64,000 nucleotides of DNA from contig CAVQBJ010000008.1 in NCBI GenBank assembly GCA_963710725.1, positions 1,178,001 through 1,242,000 on the forward strand. Reading direction: 5' to 3'. A model generated the notes under the pieces. That model was not told the origin of the DNA, did not search any database, and saw only the letters and a program-made list of their open reading frames with translations. The stretch comes from CAVQBJ01 sp963710725 (GTDB lineage Bacteria; Actinomycetota; Thermoleophilia; Solirubrobacterales; Solirubrobacteraceae). Shown here piece by piece: positions 53,195 to 62,156 of this stretch (the first letter of the stretch is position 1; each line of letters begins with the position of its first letter). Both the position numbers and the translations under genes were made by a program.

Positions 53195-54193
53195 ATGAAT
53201 GAAATCCAACGCCGCCGCCTTCACACGCGCCGAGCGTACGTGGCGTTGCTCACCATTCTCGCTGGGGCTCTGCTGATGCCCACCAGCGCGCCGGCGGCCG
53301 TCGTTCTCGGCGTGTACACACGCACGCTTTACGACAACTCTGCGCTCGCCATCGCCCAACTCCGTAGTGAGCTGGGCGCAGCGCCGCAGATCGCGATGTA
53401 CTACGAAGATTGGAACCAGGAAGGACCGACGCCGCTCGTAAACCGCGAGATCATCGGCCCCCTGATTCGCCGGGGAATCGTGCCGATGGTGACGTGGCAG
53501 CCGTGCTCGGCCACGGAGAGTCCGCTCGGGCAGCGCGCCTACTCACCCCTGCGCGTCGCCGAAGGGGCCTTTGATTCCTATCTGTGGGATTCGGCCCGCC
53601 AGGCGGCGCGCCTTCGCCACCGCCTGTTCGTGCGGCTCGCGCCCGAGATGAACGGCGACTGGGACGCCTGGGGAGTGAAGCCGGGCAATTCGCCGCGCGA
53701 CTATGTGGCGATGTGGCGCCATGTGGTCTCGATCTTCCGGGCCGCGGGTGCCTCCAACGTGCGCTGGGTGTGGTCACCCAATGTGTACGCCTCCGGCAGT
53801 GCCAAGCCGTTCAACGTCTACTACCCGGGCGATGCCTGGGTTGACGACGTGGCGCTCGACGGATACAACTGGGGACCAGCGGCTGGGGCGCCATGGGAGA
53901 CGTTTGACGAGGTATTTCAGGCGAGCTATGACGCGTTGACACGCCTGACGTCCAAGCCGCTGATGATCACCGAGACGGCCTCCACGGAGCTTGGCGGCAG
54001 CAAGTCCGACTGGATCAGGGCGATCCCGCACACCCTCAAGACCGAGATGCCCCGCGTGCGCGCGCTCGTGTGGTTCGATGTCAATAAGGAAACGGATTGG
54101 CGTCTTGACTCCTCGCCGTCGTCGCTGCTTGCGTTTCGCCGGCTCGTCGCATCCGGAGTCTTCTCGGCTCCGTTGGCGGGACTGCTCCAATAG
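53195..54193 (+). CDS. Secreted GH26-like glycoside hydrolase (beta-mannanase type)
   Basis: 332 residues, ATG at 53195. Signal peptide (AYVALLTILAGALLMPTSAPA). GH26 catalytic pair: acid/base Glu in RLAPEMNGDWDAWG and nucleophile Glu in MITETASTELGG. Further clan-A features: PMVTWQPCSATESPL, VRWVWSPNVY, DDVALDGYNWG. Such enzymes cleave beta-1,4-mannans or related beta-glucans. It sits between an adjacent GT2 and cluster II, and may process the exported polymer. Only 9 bp separate it from the divergent GT2 start. Confidence 0.85.
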   Translation: MNEIQRRRLHTRRAYVALLTILAGALLMPTSAPAAVVLGVYTRTLYDNSALAIAQLRSELGAAPQIAMYYEDWNQEGPTPLVNREIIGPLIRRGIVPMVTWQPCSATESPLGQRAYSPLRVAEGAFDSYLWDSARQAARLRHRLFVRLAPEMNGDWDAWGVKPGNSPRDYVAMWRHVVSIFRAAGASNVRWVWSPNVYASGSAKPFNVYYPGDAWVDDVALDGYNWGPAAGAPWETFDEVFQASYDALTRLTSKPLMITETASTELGGSKSDWIRAIPHTLKTEMPRVRALVWFDVNKETDWRLDSSPSSLLAFRRLVASGVFSAPLAGLLQ

Positions 54194-54218
54194 TCGCCGC
54201 TCACCTTCCGTGCGCGGA

Positions 54219-55448
54219 TCACGCCTCGGTCGCCGATGACGCCCGGCGCGGCTCAGGGTGCTCTCCAGCCCTGACTCCCGCCAGTCGAAACAGTGACTCG
54301 TAGCTGGCCAGCGTTCGATCCCACGAGTGAACATCGGCAAAACGCTGACCCCTCAGCTTCGCCGCCTCGTGCAGGCCCCGTCGAATGGCGTCGGTGTCCC
54401 GCGGTGGCACACGGATCGCGCCCGCATAGCCCTCTGTCGCCTCCACCAAGCCACCAACCTCGGTAACGACGACCGGCAGGCCGTAAGCCATTGCCAGATG
54501 AAGCGGACCACTCGCCGAGGACCGATGATAGGGAAGGACCACGGCGTCGGCGCGAGCGAAGAACCCGGGAACCTCCTCATCGGAAACGTAGCGGTTGACG
54601 AACGCGATCCGGTCCCGGTGCCTGCTGTGCCCGATCATCTCGGCAGGGAGCGTCCAGTCCTCCCAGGTCTCACCGACGATCGTGATCGAAAAGCGCCCGG
54701 CCTCGTCCTCGTCCATGGCATCGATCGCGGCCACGAGATCCTCGACACCCTTGAACGGTCTGATGACGCCGAAGTACAAGAGGTGACACGTGTCCGACGG
54801 TGGGCGTTCGCTCGGCGGGCTGCCGTTGGGACTTGCGGGGCCCGACGACGCATACTGATCAAAGGGGCCGTGCGGAGCGATGACCACAGGCAGGCGGTCG
54901 ACCCGGTAATGCTGCTCGAGGGCGCGGCGATCGAATTCGTTATGCACCACCGCGCCGTGCGCCAGGCGCACGAGCACCGGGACGAGCACCTTGACGTACC
55001 AGCGAACGGGGAGGAGGCGGAGCTCGCCAGTGTCCAGCACCTCGTGGAACTCGATGATGATCCGAGCGCCAAGGCAGCGCGCCACCACCGCGAGGACGAG
55101 GTAGGTGTGCAGGACGGCGGCCGACCACCACTGGAGCACCAGCGCGTCGGGCCGCTCGCGCAGGAGTTGCCGCGACGCCCGCACGATGCTCGCCCCCCAG
55201 TACCAGTCGACGCCGTCCACCACCGCCGTCCCCGGCGGATAGGCGAAGCGCACCAGATGCTTTCCCACCCGGGCCTTACCCGGATAGAACCGTGCGGGAA
55301 CGAGCTTGCGGATGAGGATGACGGATACCTCATGGCGCGCGGCGAGCGTGTGGACCAGGCGATTCGTGTAATAGCTGATGCCGCTGAGGAAGCGCGGGCC
55401 CGAACCGACGACGCACACCTTCACCCCCGCAGCCGACCGGTCAGTCAT
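54219..55448 (-). CDS. GT4-family glycosyltransferase (last gene of cluster II)
   Basis: 409 residues from the ATG at 55448 (4-nt overlap with the upstream GT4). GT-B fold: KVCVVGSGPRFLSGISYYTNRL, IIIEFHEVLDTGEL, VVHNEFDRRAL, VIAPHGPFDQY, YFGVIRPFKGVEDLVAAI, FARADAVVLPYHRSSASGPLH and AMAYGLPVVVTEVGG. Adds a sugar to the lipid-linked unit. The C-terminal 25 residues are basic and Ala-rich. Donor unknown. Confidence 0.87.
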   Translation of the reverse strand: MTDRSAAGVKVCVVGSGPRFLSGISYYTNRLVHTLAARHEVSVILIRKLVPARFYPGKARVGKHLVRFAYPPGTAVVDGVDWYWGASIVRASRQLLRERPDALVLQWWSAAVLHTYLVLAVVARCLGARIIIEFHEVLDTGELRLLPVRWYVKVLVPVLVRLAHGAVVHNEFDRRALEQHYRVDRLPVVIAPHGPFDQYASSGPASPNGSPPSERPPSDTCHLLYFGVIRPFKGVEDLVAAIDAMDEDEAGRFSITIVGETWEDWTLPAEMIGHSRHRDRIAFVNRYVSDEEVPGFFARADAVVLPYHRSSASGPLHLAMAYGLPVVVTEVGGLVEATEGYAGAIRVPPRDTDAIRRGLHEAAKLRGQRFADVHSWDRTLASYESLFRLAGVRAGEHPEPRRASSATEA

Positions 55449-56587
55449 GCCGCCACCTCGTCGTAGAGAGACTCCAACTTCCGGGTCTGGGTCGCGAGGT
55501 CGAACTGAGCCTCGGCCGCCCGCCGGGAGGCGGCGCTGAACTGCGTCCAACCGGTGTCGTCGGCGAGCAGACCGAGAATCCCTTCGGCGAGACCCGAAGC
55601 GTCGCGTTCCGGCACCAAGAACCCGGATGTGCCGTCAACGACCGCCTCGGGAATGCCCGCATGAAGCGTGGCCACAGCGGGCAGCCCGCTCGCCATGGCC
55701 TCGAGCAGGGCGATCGGGAGCCCCTCTGTGTCGCCTGATCGGCTCGTCACGCTCGGCACGGCGAGGACGCGTGCGCGCCCCATCCAGGCGCGAACCACGT
55801 CCGGGGAGCAGGGTCCGAAGATCCGGACGTTCCGGAGCATGCGATTTGCGCGTGTTCGCAGCTGTGGGCCGAGTTGCCCGCTGCCGATGAGGACGAGCTC
55901 CGCGTCGGGCCGCGCTCGCTGTACCTCGGCCATCGCATCGATCAGGAACTCGAATCCCTTCTTCTCGACGAAGCGCCCGACGCCGAGCACGACCGGCTCC
56001 CGCGCGTCGAGAGGCGTCGGTACGAACTGCGCGAGATCAACGCCGATGTAGTGAGTACGTATGCGCGCCTCGGGCAGCCCAAGGTCGAGAAGGTGTCTGC
56101 GGACGTGCTCTGACACGGCCAGGATGAGGCTCGCGCGCTCCCCGAGAAGCGGCCTCCGGCGCCCGTAACGCCACATCAGTGGGCCCTGGCGAAGCTCACC
56201 GCGCTGTGTGGCGTCATAGCCGTGAAAAGTGACGATGAGCGGAATCGCCAGACACCGCTGCAGCGGAAGGGCGTTCAGCGCATCGGGGCCAAAGTGGGCG
56301 TGCAGAAGCGTCGGCGACAGCGAGGCCAGGTCAGCGACCAACGACGTCGGTGGCGAGCCGCACAGGTGCCGCGCCTCACGGACGCCGCCGGACCAGCCAC
56401 CGCTGCTCACCAGCGCCACCTCTCGGTCGGACAGGTCCACCCCCGGAACTCGCCGACGGCCGACGAGCACCGGCTCATACTCCGAGAGGGCGTCGGCCTG
56501 GTTCAGGATGAACGTCTCGGAGAACGGGAGGAGCCGATCGCGGTAGATGACCACTCGAGAGGTGTCTGGGTCGTGCGCCTGAGTCAT
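55445..56587 (-). CDS. GT4-family glycosyltransferase
   Basis: 380 residues, ATG at 56587 (4-nt overlap with the flippase stop). GT-B features: LLHAHFGPDAL, VTFHGYDATQRGEL, LILAVSEHVRRHLLDLG, HYIGVDLAQF, LGVGRFVEKKGFEFLIDAM and DTEGLPIALLEAMASGLPAVAT. Typical of enzymes for exopolysaccharide or O-unit synthesis. It overlaps both neighbours by 4 nt. Confidence 0.88.
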   Translation of the reverse strand: MTQAHDPDTSRVVIYRDRLLPFSETFILNQADALSEYEPVLVGRRRVPGVDLSDREVALVSSGGWSGGVREARHLCGSPPTSLVADLASLSPTLLHAHFGPDALNALPLQRCLAIPLIVTFHGYDATQRGELRQGPLMWRYGRRRPLLGERASLILAVSEHVRRHLLDLGLPEARIRTHYIGVDLAQFVPTPLDAREPVVLGVGRFVEKKGFEFLIDAMAEVQRARPDAELVLIGSGQLGPQLRTRANRMLRNVRIFGPCSPDVVRAWMGRARVLAVPSVTSRSGDTEGLPIALLEAMASGLPAVATLHAGIPEAVVDGTSGFLVPERDASGLAEGILGLLADDTGWTQFSAASRRAAEAQFDLATQTRKLESLYDEVAA

Positions 56588-57927
56588 GGCTCGGGCAGGG
56601 GGTCGCGTTGCTCGGTCAACCGCTTGCCGGTTCGAAGAACCCGCAGCACGGGAGCGGCGACGGCGCAGCCAGCGAGGCCGTTCGCGATGAGCCAGGCCGC
56701 CGCGACCCCTTCGATGCCGTATGCGCTGCCGAGTACGAGCGCGAGCCCTATCACGAGGGCGAAGGTGCTGGCCTGGATGGCGAGGATCCGCGACGCGCGC
56801 CCTTCGATGCGGCACTTGACGACGAACAGGGCCACGACGGCGCGAAATACACTCGCACTCACGAGCAGCCTGAGCACGCCGGTCCCCGACTGCACGTACC
56901 GAGGGCCGAAGGGCAGCAGTACGACAGCTGCGCCGGCGAAGAGCACAGCGACGCCCGGTATCAGGACGAAGCGGAAGCGTCGCACGATGTTCCAGGCGAG
57001 CACCGGAAAGCGTTCCTCGGCCATGGCGCCCTCAACGGTGAGCGACGACGTCACGTTCACGAACAGCAGATCGAATGCGCTCACGATCGTGAACGGAATG
57101 TAGAAGTAGGCGTTGGCGCTGCTGCTGACCAAGGCCACGATCAACACCGGGAGCAGCGTGCTCGCGGCCTGCAGGAAGATGCCGGCGGCGTAATCCTGCG
57201 CAAGAAACCGCGACAGCCCACGTCGCCCGAAACGCTCGACCGGAGAACTCTCGGATCCCCTCCCCGGCCAACCGGGGATCGCCTTCATGAAGATCAGGTA
57301 GTTGACGGGGAGCAGGAGCATCGCCATCGGGACAACCCAGGCGATGAACACTGCGTGGCCGGAACCGAAGGCGAGCAGCAGCGGTAGTGCGGCGATCTTC
57401 AGAACGCCGAAGGTCGTGTTCTCGACGGGCACCCATGGCGCCCTGCGCAACGCGGTGAGCACCGCGTCCTGGAGCGCGAACACCCCCCACAGCGTCGCGG
57501 CGACGACATACGCCACGGCAACCCCGGGCTCGTCTTGAAGGAAGCGATAGTTGTGAGCGAGGTCCGGAGCGACGATTACGAAGAGCGTCCCCACGAGCGC
57601 CGTCAGCGCCGCGGTGAGCAGGTACGCAGCGATCACGGTACGTCTCAGATCGAGTTTGACGATCGGCAGGAAGCGCAACATCGCCGAACTGAGGTTCAGC
57701 TGGCAGATCGTCGACAAGGTGAGCATCGAAGCGAGCAGCGCACTGTCACGACCGACCGTGCTGCTGGAGAACAGGCGCGCGGCAACGATCCAGAACACGA
57801 AGCCGAGGGCCGAGTTCATCACGACGTTGAGCATCAGGCTGTACGCGCTGCGGAGCAGCGGTTCCGACGTGTGTCGCGCGAACAGGCTGCGAAGCGGCGC
57901 GACGCCGGGTGACGAGACGCTGCTCAT
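56584..57927 (-). CDS. Wzx-like polysaccharide flippase of cluster II
   Basis: 447 residues, about 12-14 helices. Homologous to the cluster I flippase: both contain ALGFVFWxxAARL near the start, a STVGR or VVGRA segment and the FALQDAVLTALRRAPWVPVENTTFG motif. It would flip lipid-linked units to the outer face. Overlaps GT2 upstream and GT4 downstream by 4 nt each. Confidence 0.86.
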   Translation of the reverse strand: MSSVSSPGVAPLRSLFARHTSEPLLRSAYSLMLNVVMNSALGFVFWIVAARLFSSSTVGRDSALLASMLTLSTICQLNLSSAMLRFLPIVKLDLRRTVIAAYLLTAALTALVGTLFVIVAPDLAHNYRFLQDEPGVAVAYVVAATLWGVFALQDAVLTALRRAPWVPVENTTFGVLKIAALPLLLAFGSGHAVFIAWVVPMAMLLLPVNYLIFMKAIPGWPGRGSESSPVERFGRRGLSRFLAQDYAAGIFLQAASTLLPVLIVALVSSSANAYFYIPFTIVSAFDLLFVNVTSSLTVEGAMAEERFPVLAWNIVRRFRFVLIPGVAVLFAGAAVVLLPFGPRYVQSGTGVLRLLVSASVFRAVVALFVVKCRIEGRASRILAIQASTFALVIGLALVLGSAYGIEGVAAAWLIANGLAGCAVAAPVLRVLRTGKRLTEQRDPLPEP

Positions 57928-59216
57928 CCGACGTTCGCGCCATGGTCGGGACGCTGCACGGCGGGGGTCACACCGATGCGATGCATCTCGGGAGCCGCCG
58001 GCGAGCGACGGACACTGAGCGCATACGCGACCGGCCCCACCAGCATGCCCAGCAGCTCGAGGACGCGGAGAGCGTACGGGTAGCCGGTGCCGCGAGACGC
58101 GTTCTTGCGCGAGCGCGGGGCCACCAGGTGCCGGACTCCGGCAGGAATCGCTCCCAGCAAGCGCCGCCGCGGGCCGGTCAGCGCCTGCTTGGCGAGCATG
58201 GCCGTCAGTCCGACGCCGTACCTGAACGCTCGCCGCCGCAGATCCCGAGGCTCGGCCGGGTGCTCGTGGAAGAGCACCGCCGCTGGCTCATAGACGAGGG
58301 TCTCGCCGGCCAGCAGCAGCCGGATGTACATGTCGAGGTCCTCCCCTCCGCACGCCGCCGTTCCCGTGCCGAGGTGCACGTCAAACCCGCCGAGGCGCGC
58401 GGCGGTCGACGTGCGCATGGCGGTGTTTGCGCCGCTCCCGAACGCGCCAGCCGCGTACGGAAACAGCCGGTCGCCCGCGTGGCCCGCCAGTCGGAAGGAG
58501 CGACGCTCGAGTCCCTTCCCGAGCCCGGCGAACCGCTCGAACAGCGCCTGAGTGGGCGTATCGATGGTCAGTGGCATGATGAGCCCGGTCACGCAGCTCA
58601 CCTCTGGCGTGAAGGCGTCCGCCACGGCACCCAGCCATCCGCCGTCGGCCACCGAATCGTCGTCGGTGAAGGCAACGATCTCGCCTCGCGCGAGCGCCAG
58701 CCCGGTGTTGCGCACGAAGGACAGGCCCACTCGAGCCTCCGGGGCGTACCGCACACGAGGATCGTCGGGGAAGCGCTCGGCGAGCATGTCGGCCGTGGGG
58801 CTGCCGAGGGGACGGTTGTCCACCACTATCACCTCGACGTTCTCGTAGTCGCCCGCGAGCACCGACGCGACACAGCGCGCGAGCGTCGGCCCACCCGCAC
58901 ATGTCGCGACGACGACGCTGATCAGTGGCTGAGGGGCTTCGCTCGCGTCGAGACGGTCGGACGGGCCCTCGCCATCATCGAGCCACGGCGCAATCGCGGC
59001 GCTGATTTCTGCCGCGGAGACCCCTCCGGACGAGTCGAGTGACAGCACGCGAAGGGCTCGTGGGCGTCGCCCACCACGCACGAGGAGCATCACGGCCGCG
59101 TACGGCCGGCCGCCGGGCAGCGTGAAGCTGAGCGACTCGACCGGGCGGTCGACGTCGAGCACGTACACGGCGGTCGGCGCCGGGACACTGGTCTCGCCTT
59201 GCACTCTCGTCACCAC
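57924..59216 (-). CDS. GT2 glycosyltransferase with conserved N-terminal accessory module
   Basis: 430 residues, GTG start 2 bp after the upstream stop. Accessory module (VYVLDVDRPVESLSF...AAVMLLVRGGRRPRALRVL..VSAAEISAAIAPWL), then the GT-A core: ISVVVATCAGGPTLARCV, VEVIVVDNRPLGSP, GLSFVRNTGLAL, metal site AFTDDDSVADG, GSGANTAMRTSTAARLGGFD and CGGEDLDMYIRLL. Overlaps the flippase by 4 nt. Closest in plan to the halves of the tandem GT2 at 25519-27990. Confidence 0.87.
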   Translation of the reverse strand: MVTRVQGETSVPAPTAVYVLDVDRPVESLSFTLPGGRPYAAVMLLVRGGRRPRALRVLSLDSSGGVSAAEISAAIAPWLDDGEGPSDRLDASEAPQPLISVVVATCAGGPTLARCVASVLAGDYENVEVIVVDNRPLGSPTADMLAERFPDDPRVRYAPEARVGLSFVRNTGLALARGEIVAFTDDDSVADGGWLGAVADAFTPEVSCVTGLIMPLTIDTPTQALFERFAGLGKGLERRSFRLAGHAGDRLFPYAAGAFGSGANTAMRTSTAARLGGFDVHLGTGTAACGGEDLDMYIRLLLAGETLVYEPAAVLFHEHPAEPRDLRRRAFRYGVGLTAMLAKQALTGPRRRLLGAIPAGVRHLVAPRSRKNASRGTGYPYALRVLELLGMLVGPVAYALSVRRSPAAPEMHRIGVTPAVQRPDHGANVG

Positions 59217-59218
59217 GC

Positions 59219-61036
59219 TCAGTCGACCAGCTGGTAGATGTGCGCGTCGGGAGTCGCATACCAGAGCCGAAATTCGCCCGAGGAAGCAACCGCGCGCTCC
59301 AGGTCCTCGAGGGCACCAGGAGGGGTGAGTCGCTGGACGGCCGTGTACCGGTACTCGGTCGTCGAGAACACGAGGAATCCGCTGTGCGAGTACTGCTGAA
59401 TGAGGGCGATGACGGCCGGAACGGTTTGTGGCCCGAGCGGCCGGTCTTCAAACTCGTCCGTGCCGACGAGACTCGGCTTGTCATCGGCCAACGGTCCCCG
59501 CATCAGCCGGTAGCGCGCGCCCACCCAAGTGGGGAAATCGGGCGCGGAGAGCACCAGAACCGAACCGGCCGGCGCATGTGCGTAGAAGTAGTTGCTGGCC
59601 GTGACTTCGTCCTTCGGGAGGATGTTCAGATCCTCCGCGCCATAGAACGCCGGCAGGAACAGGTAGGTCACCGCGAGGCACGCCGCGAGCGCGGCAGCCA
59701 GGCGCAGCCTCGGGCGCGTGATGCTCTGCACGCCCAGTGCGATCAGCACATCACGCCACGGTGACGAGAACAGGAACACGCGCAGGGACGCCTCACCGCC
59801 GTAGTTCTGGGCGAACAGGATTCCGAATGGTGCGAGTGCGAGCGTGAGCAGCGGAAGCGCCACGGCTCCGCGCCCGAGGCGGGCCAGGCGAAGCGCCGAC
59901 GCCAGCATCAGCATGATGAGGAACACAGACAGGATCCCGCCGGCGTTCGCGTCGAGCCAGTCGATGTTGGGCGGTCCCCACTGCCCCCCCTGGATGTTGT
60001 TCGTCGGGTTGAGACCCGAGAACAGGCCGTAGTTGTGAATGATGTAGCCGAGGTTGGGCAGCAGATAGCCCACGCTCATAACCGCCATGGCGATGACGAG
60101 CCATCGGGGACGAGCCGTGCCGATCAGCGTGAGCGTGCCCAGCTCCAGCACGAGGACATACGGCGTGAGCTGGTGCGTCGCCACGATCACCGCGTAGATG
60201 CCGAGGACGACCGCGATGCTCGCCGGGCGGCTCCAGGGCAGCGCCTCGGCGAGCGCGATCCGGGGCTGTTCTCGGCGGATCACCTTGGCCATCAGCCCGG
60301 TCAGCCACGGCAGGAGATCCCCGCCGGAGAAGCAGCGGACGAACACGAGCAGCAGCGTGAACGCCAGCGTGTACGCCGCCGCCTGTGGCGCGAAGTACGC
60401 CTGCCCGATCCAGCTCCCCAGGGTGAAGATGAGCGCGCTGTAGCCGGCCACGCGATTGTCGCGCGCGATCGCGCGCGCGATCGCAGCAACGAGCAGAGCA
60501 TCAACGAGAGCGAAGAACGGTTCCGCCCAGGCGGCGAATGAGAGCGGGTCGACGCCCGCGAGTCGTGAGAAGACGGCTGCGACGGCGAAGAAGCCCGGCC
60601 AGCGGTTGTAGATGTCTCCAGACGCGAAGTCGACGCCTCCGTTCGCATTGAGAAAGCGCGTGACGCCGATGTGCTTGTAGACCCACGGATAGTGGGGGAC
60701 GGCGGTGATCGCCGACACGGTTGCGTACAGCACGACGACGATCGCCACGATGTAGAACGCGATCAGCGACGGATGGTCACTCATCGTCCACGTCGTGATG
60801 ACGGCCCCGCAGATGAGCACGGCAAGCGCCGCGTACCAGATCGCCGGCAGCGCAGGGGGCAGTCCGTAGGTGCCCAGATCGCGCGTGTCGATCATGTGCA
60901 GCGACAGCGCCCAGGCCACGACCGCCGCCACGAGCGCCGCCAGCATGGCGCAGTAGCGCAGAGCCGCATTTCGCTCGGCCACGCCTTGCGCGAGCTGTCG
61001 GGCTCGAGGCGGCGCCGTGAGTACGGAGCCGGCCAT
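59219..61036 (-). CDS. Large polytopic membrane protein of cluster II (GT-C or polymerase-like)
   Basis: 605 residues, about 12 helices plus a soluble C-terminal part (about 490-605, YFYAHAPAGSVLVLSAPDFP...). Shares with the cluster I homologue YPWVYKHIGVTRFL, PLSFAAWAEPFF, GSWIGQAYFAPQAAAYTL, VATHQLTPYVL, AQNYGGEASLRVFLFSSPW. The conserved first loop VYKH and HQLTPY may hold catalytic or substrate contacts, but no family is certain. ATG at 61036 overlaps the stop of the small membrane protein by 1 nt. Confidence 0.74.
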   Translation of the reverse strand: MAGSVLTAPPRARQLAQGVAERNAALRYCAMLAALVAAVVAWALSLHMIDTRDLGTYGLPPALPAIWYAALAVLICGAVITTWTMSDHPSLIAFYIVAIVVVLYATVSAITAVPHYPWVYKHIGVTRFLNANGGVDFASGDIYNRWPGFFAVAAVFSRLAGVDPLSFAAWAEPFFALVDALLVAAIARAIARDNRVAGYSALIFTLGSWIGQAYFAPQAAAYTLAFTLLLVFVRCFSGGDLLPWLTGLMAKVIRREQPRIALAEALPWSRPASIAVVLGIYAVIVATHQLTPYVLVLELGTLTLIGTARPRWLVIAMAVMSVGYLLPNLGYIIHNYGLFSGLNPTNNIQGGQWGPPNIDWLDANAGGILSVFLIMLMLASALRLARLGRGAVALPLLTLALAPFGILFAQNYGGEASLRVFLFSSPWRDVLIALGVQSITRPRLRLAAALAACLAVTYLFLPAFYGAEDLNILPKDEVTASNYFYAHAPAGSVLVLSAPDFPTWVGARYRLMRGPLADDKPSLVGTDEFEDRPLGPQTVPAVIALIQQYSHSGFLVFSTTEYRYTAVQRLTPPGALEDLERAVASSGEFRLWYATPDAHIYQLVD

Positions 61037-61377
61037 CACCGCCGCCGCGCCTCGAGAAGGTCGGTCACCAGCAGTCCGACCGATCCGGCGCCGAGCACGA
61101 TCGCGAGCGCCGCCGGATGCCACCACCCCGACCACGTCAGGACGAGGCTTCCGGCGATCTCGAGCGCGAAGCTGAGGCCGAACGCGAGCGCCAGGTCGGT
61201 GAGCGCCTCCCCGGTGCGCAACCGTGTGAGGACCGCCCCGCCCGGCACGAAGCAGGCAGCGGCAAATACGACGAACGGCCGCACCGGCTGCAGATCCGCG
61301 ATCACCACCACCGCCGCGCCCACGAGCAGCGCAAGCAGCGCCACATCGGGCAGCACACGCGCCTGGGTCCGGCTCAT
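61036..61377 (-). CDS. Small membrane protein of cluster II
   Basis: 113 residues, ATG at 61377 (4-nt overlap with NodB). Four hydrophobic segments (LPDVALLALLVGAAVVVIADL, FVVFAAACFVPGGAVL, DLALAFGLSFALEIAGSLVL, PAALAIVLGAGSVGLLV). Counterpart of the cluster I protein at 29237-29608: same order before the large membrane protein, similar length, common WWHPxAL. Unknown family. Confidence 0.72.
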   Translation of the reverse strand: MSRTQARVLPDVALLALLVGAAVVVIADLQPVRPFVVFAAACFVPGGAVLTRLRTGEALTDLALAFGLSFALEIAGSLVLTWSGWWHPAALAIVLGAGSVGLLVTDLLEARRR

Positions 61378-62156
61378 GCGACCGCCCGTCCGAGCCGCCG
61401 TCGGATTCGACGCACGGATCGAAAGCCGCGGGTGCGAATTCGCTCACCTCGCCAGGCGATCGGCGCACCAGAGCCCCCGAGCAGCGTCTCGATCCGCCGA
61501 ACGTCCGTGCGCGCCATGACCGTCACGCGCGCGAGCGCGTACACGTCATCCTCACGATGCGACAGCGCGTTCTTGACCGCCGCGGCGGCGCGAAAGCCGG
61601 CATCGACCACCGCCGCGCGCACGTGCCTGTCATAGGCCCCGTGCGGATAGGCGAACGATTCCAGCGGCGCCTGAACCAGATCCTCGAGGGCGGCCTTCGA
61701 GCCGTCGATCTCGGCCGCCGCCCGCGCCACACCGAGCTCGTCGAGACGCGGGTGGGTGATCGAGTGTGCGCCGAGCTCTGCTCGATCACCCAATCCCGCG
61801 AGTCCGCGCACGTCGGCCTCGCTCAGCATCGCTGCCTGCCCGACCGATCCCGAGGTCACGAACACCGTCAGCCCAAGCCCGGCGTCCAGCAACAGCTCCG
61901 CCGCGCCGCGCACATCGGCGAACCCGTCGTCGAACGTGACGAGGACCGGGCGGCTGGGCAGCGCGCCTTCGCCCCGTAGAGCGCCCGCAAGCTGGCTGAC
62001 GGTCAGCGCGGTGCGACCGGCATCGGAGATCGCGCGCACGTGTTCGCGAAACGCCGCAGGCCTGACCGTGAACGCTTCCTGCCCGGCCGCGGGACGATCG
62101 TTGATCGAGTGGTAGAGCAGAATCGGCACGGTGGTGGGGGCTGTGGAGACGATCAT
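61374..62156 (-). CDS. Polysaccharide deacetylase (NodB/CE4-like) of cluster II
   Basis: 260 residues. All CE4 motifs: VLVTFDDGFADVRG (motif 1), LGAHSITHPRLDEL (motif 2, HSxxH zinc ligands), SFAYPHGAYDRHV (motif 3). No signal peptide. The site is more canonical than in the cluster I paralogue (TFDDG versus SIDDG). Overlaps GT2 upstream and the small membrane protein downstream by 4 nt. Confidence 0.9.
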   Translation of the reverse strand: MIVSTAPTTVPILLYHSINDRPAAGQEAFTVRPAAFREHVRAISDAGRTALTVSQLAGALRGEGALPSRPVLVTFDDGFADVRGAAELLLDAGLGLTVFVTSGSVGQAAMLSEADVRGLAGLGDRAELGAHSITHPRLDELGVARAAAEIDGSKAALEDLVQAPLESFAYPHGAYDRHVRAAVVDAGFRAAAAVKNALSHREDDVYALARVTVMARTDVRRIETLLGGSGAPIAWRGERIRTRGFRSVRRIRRRLGRAVA

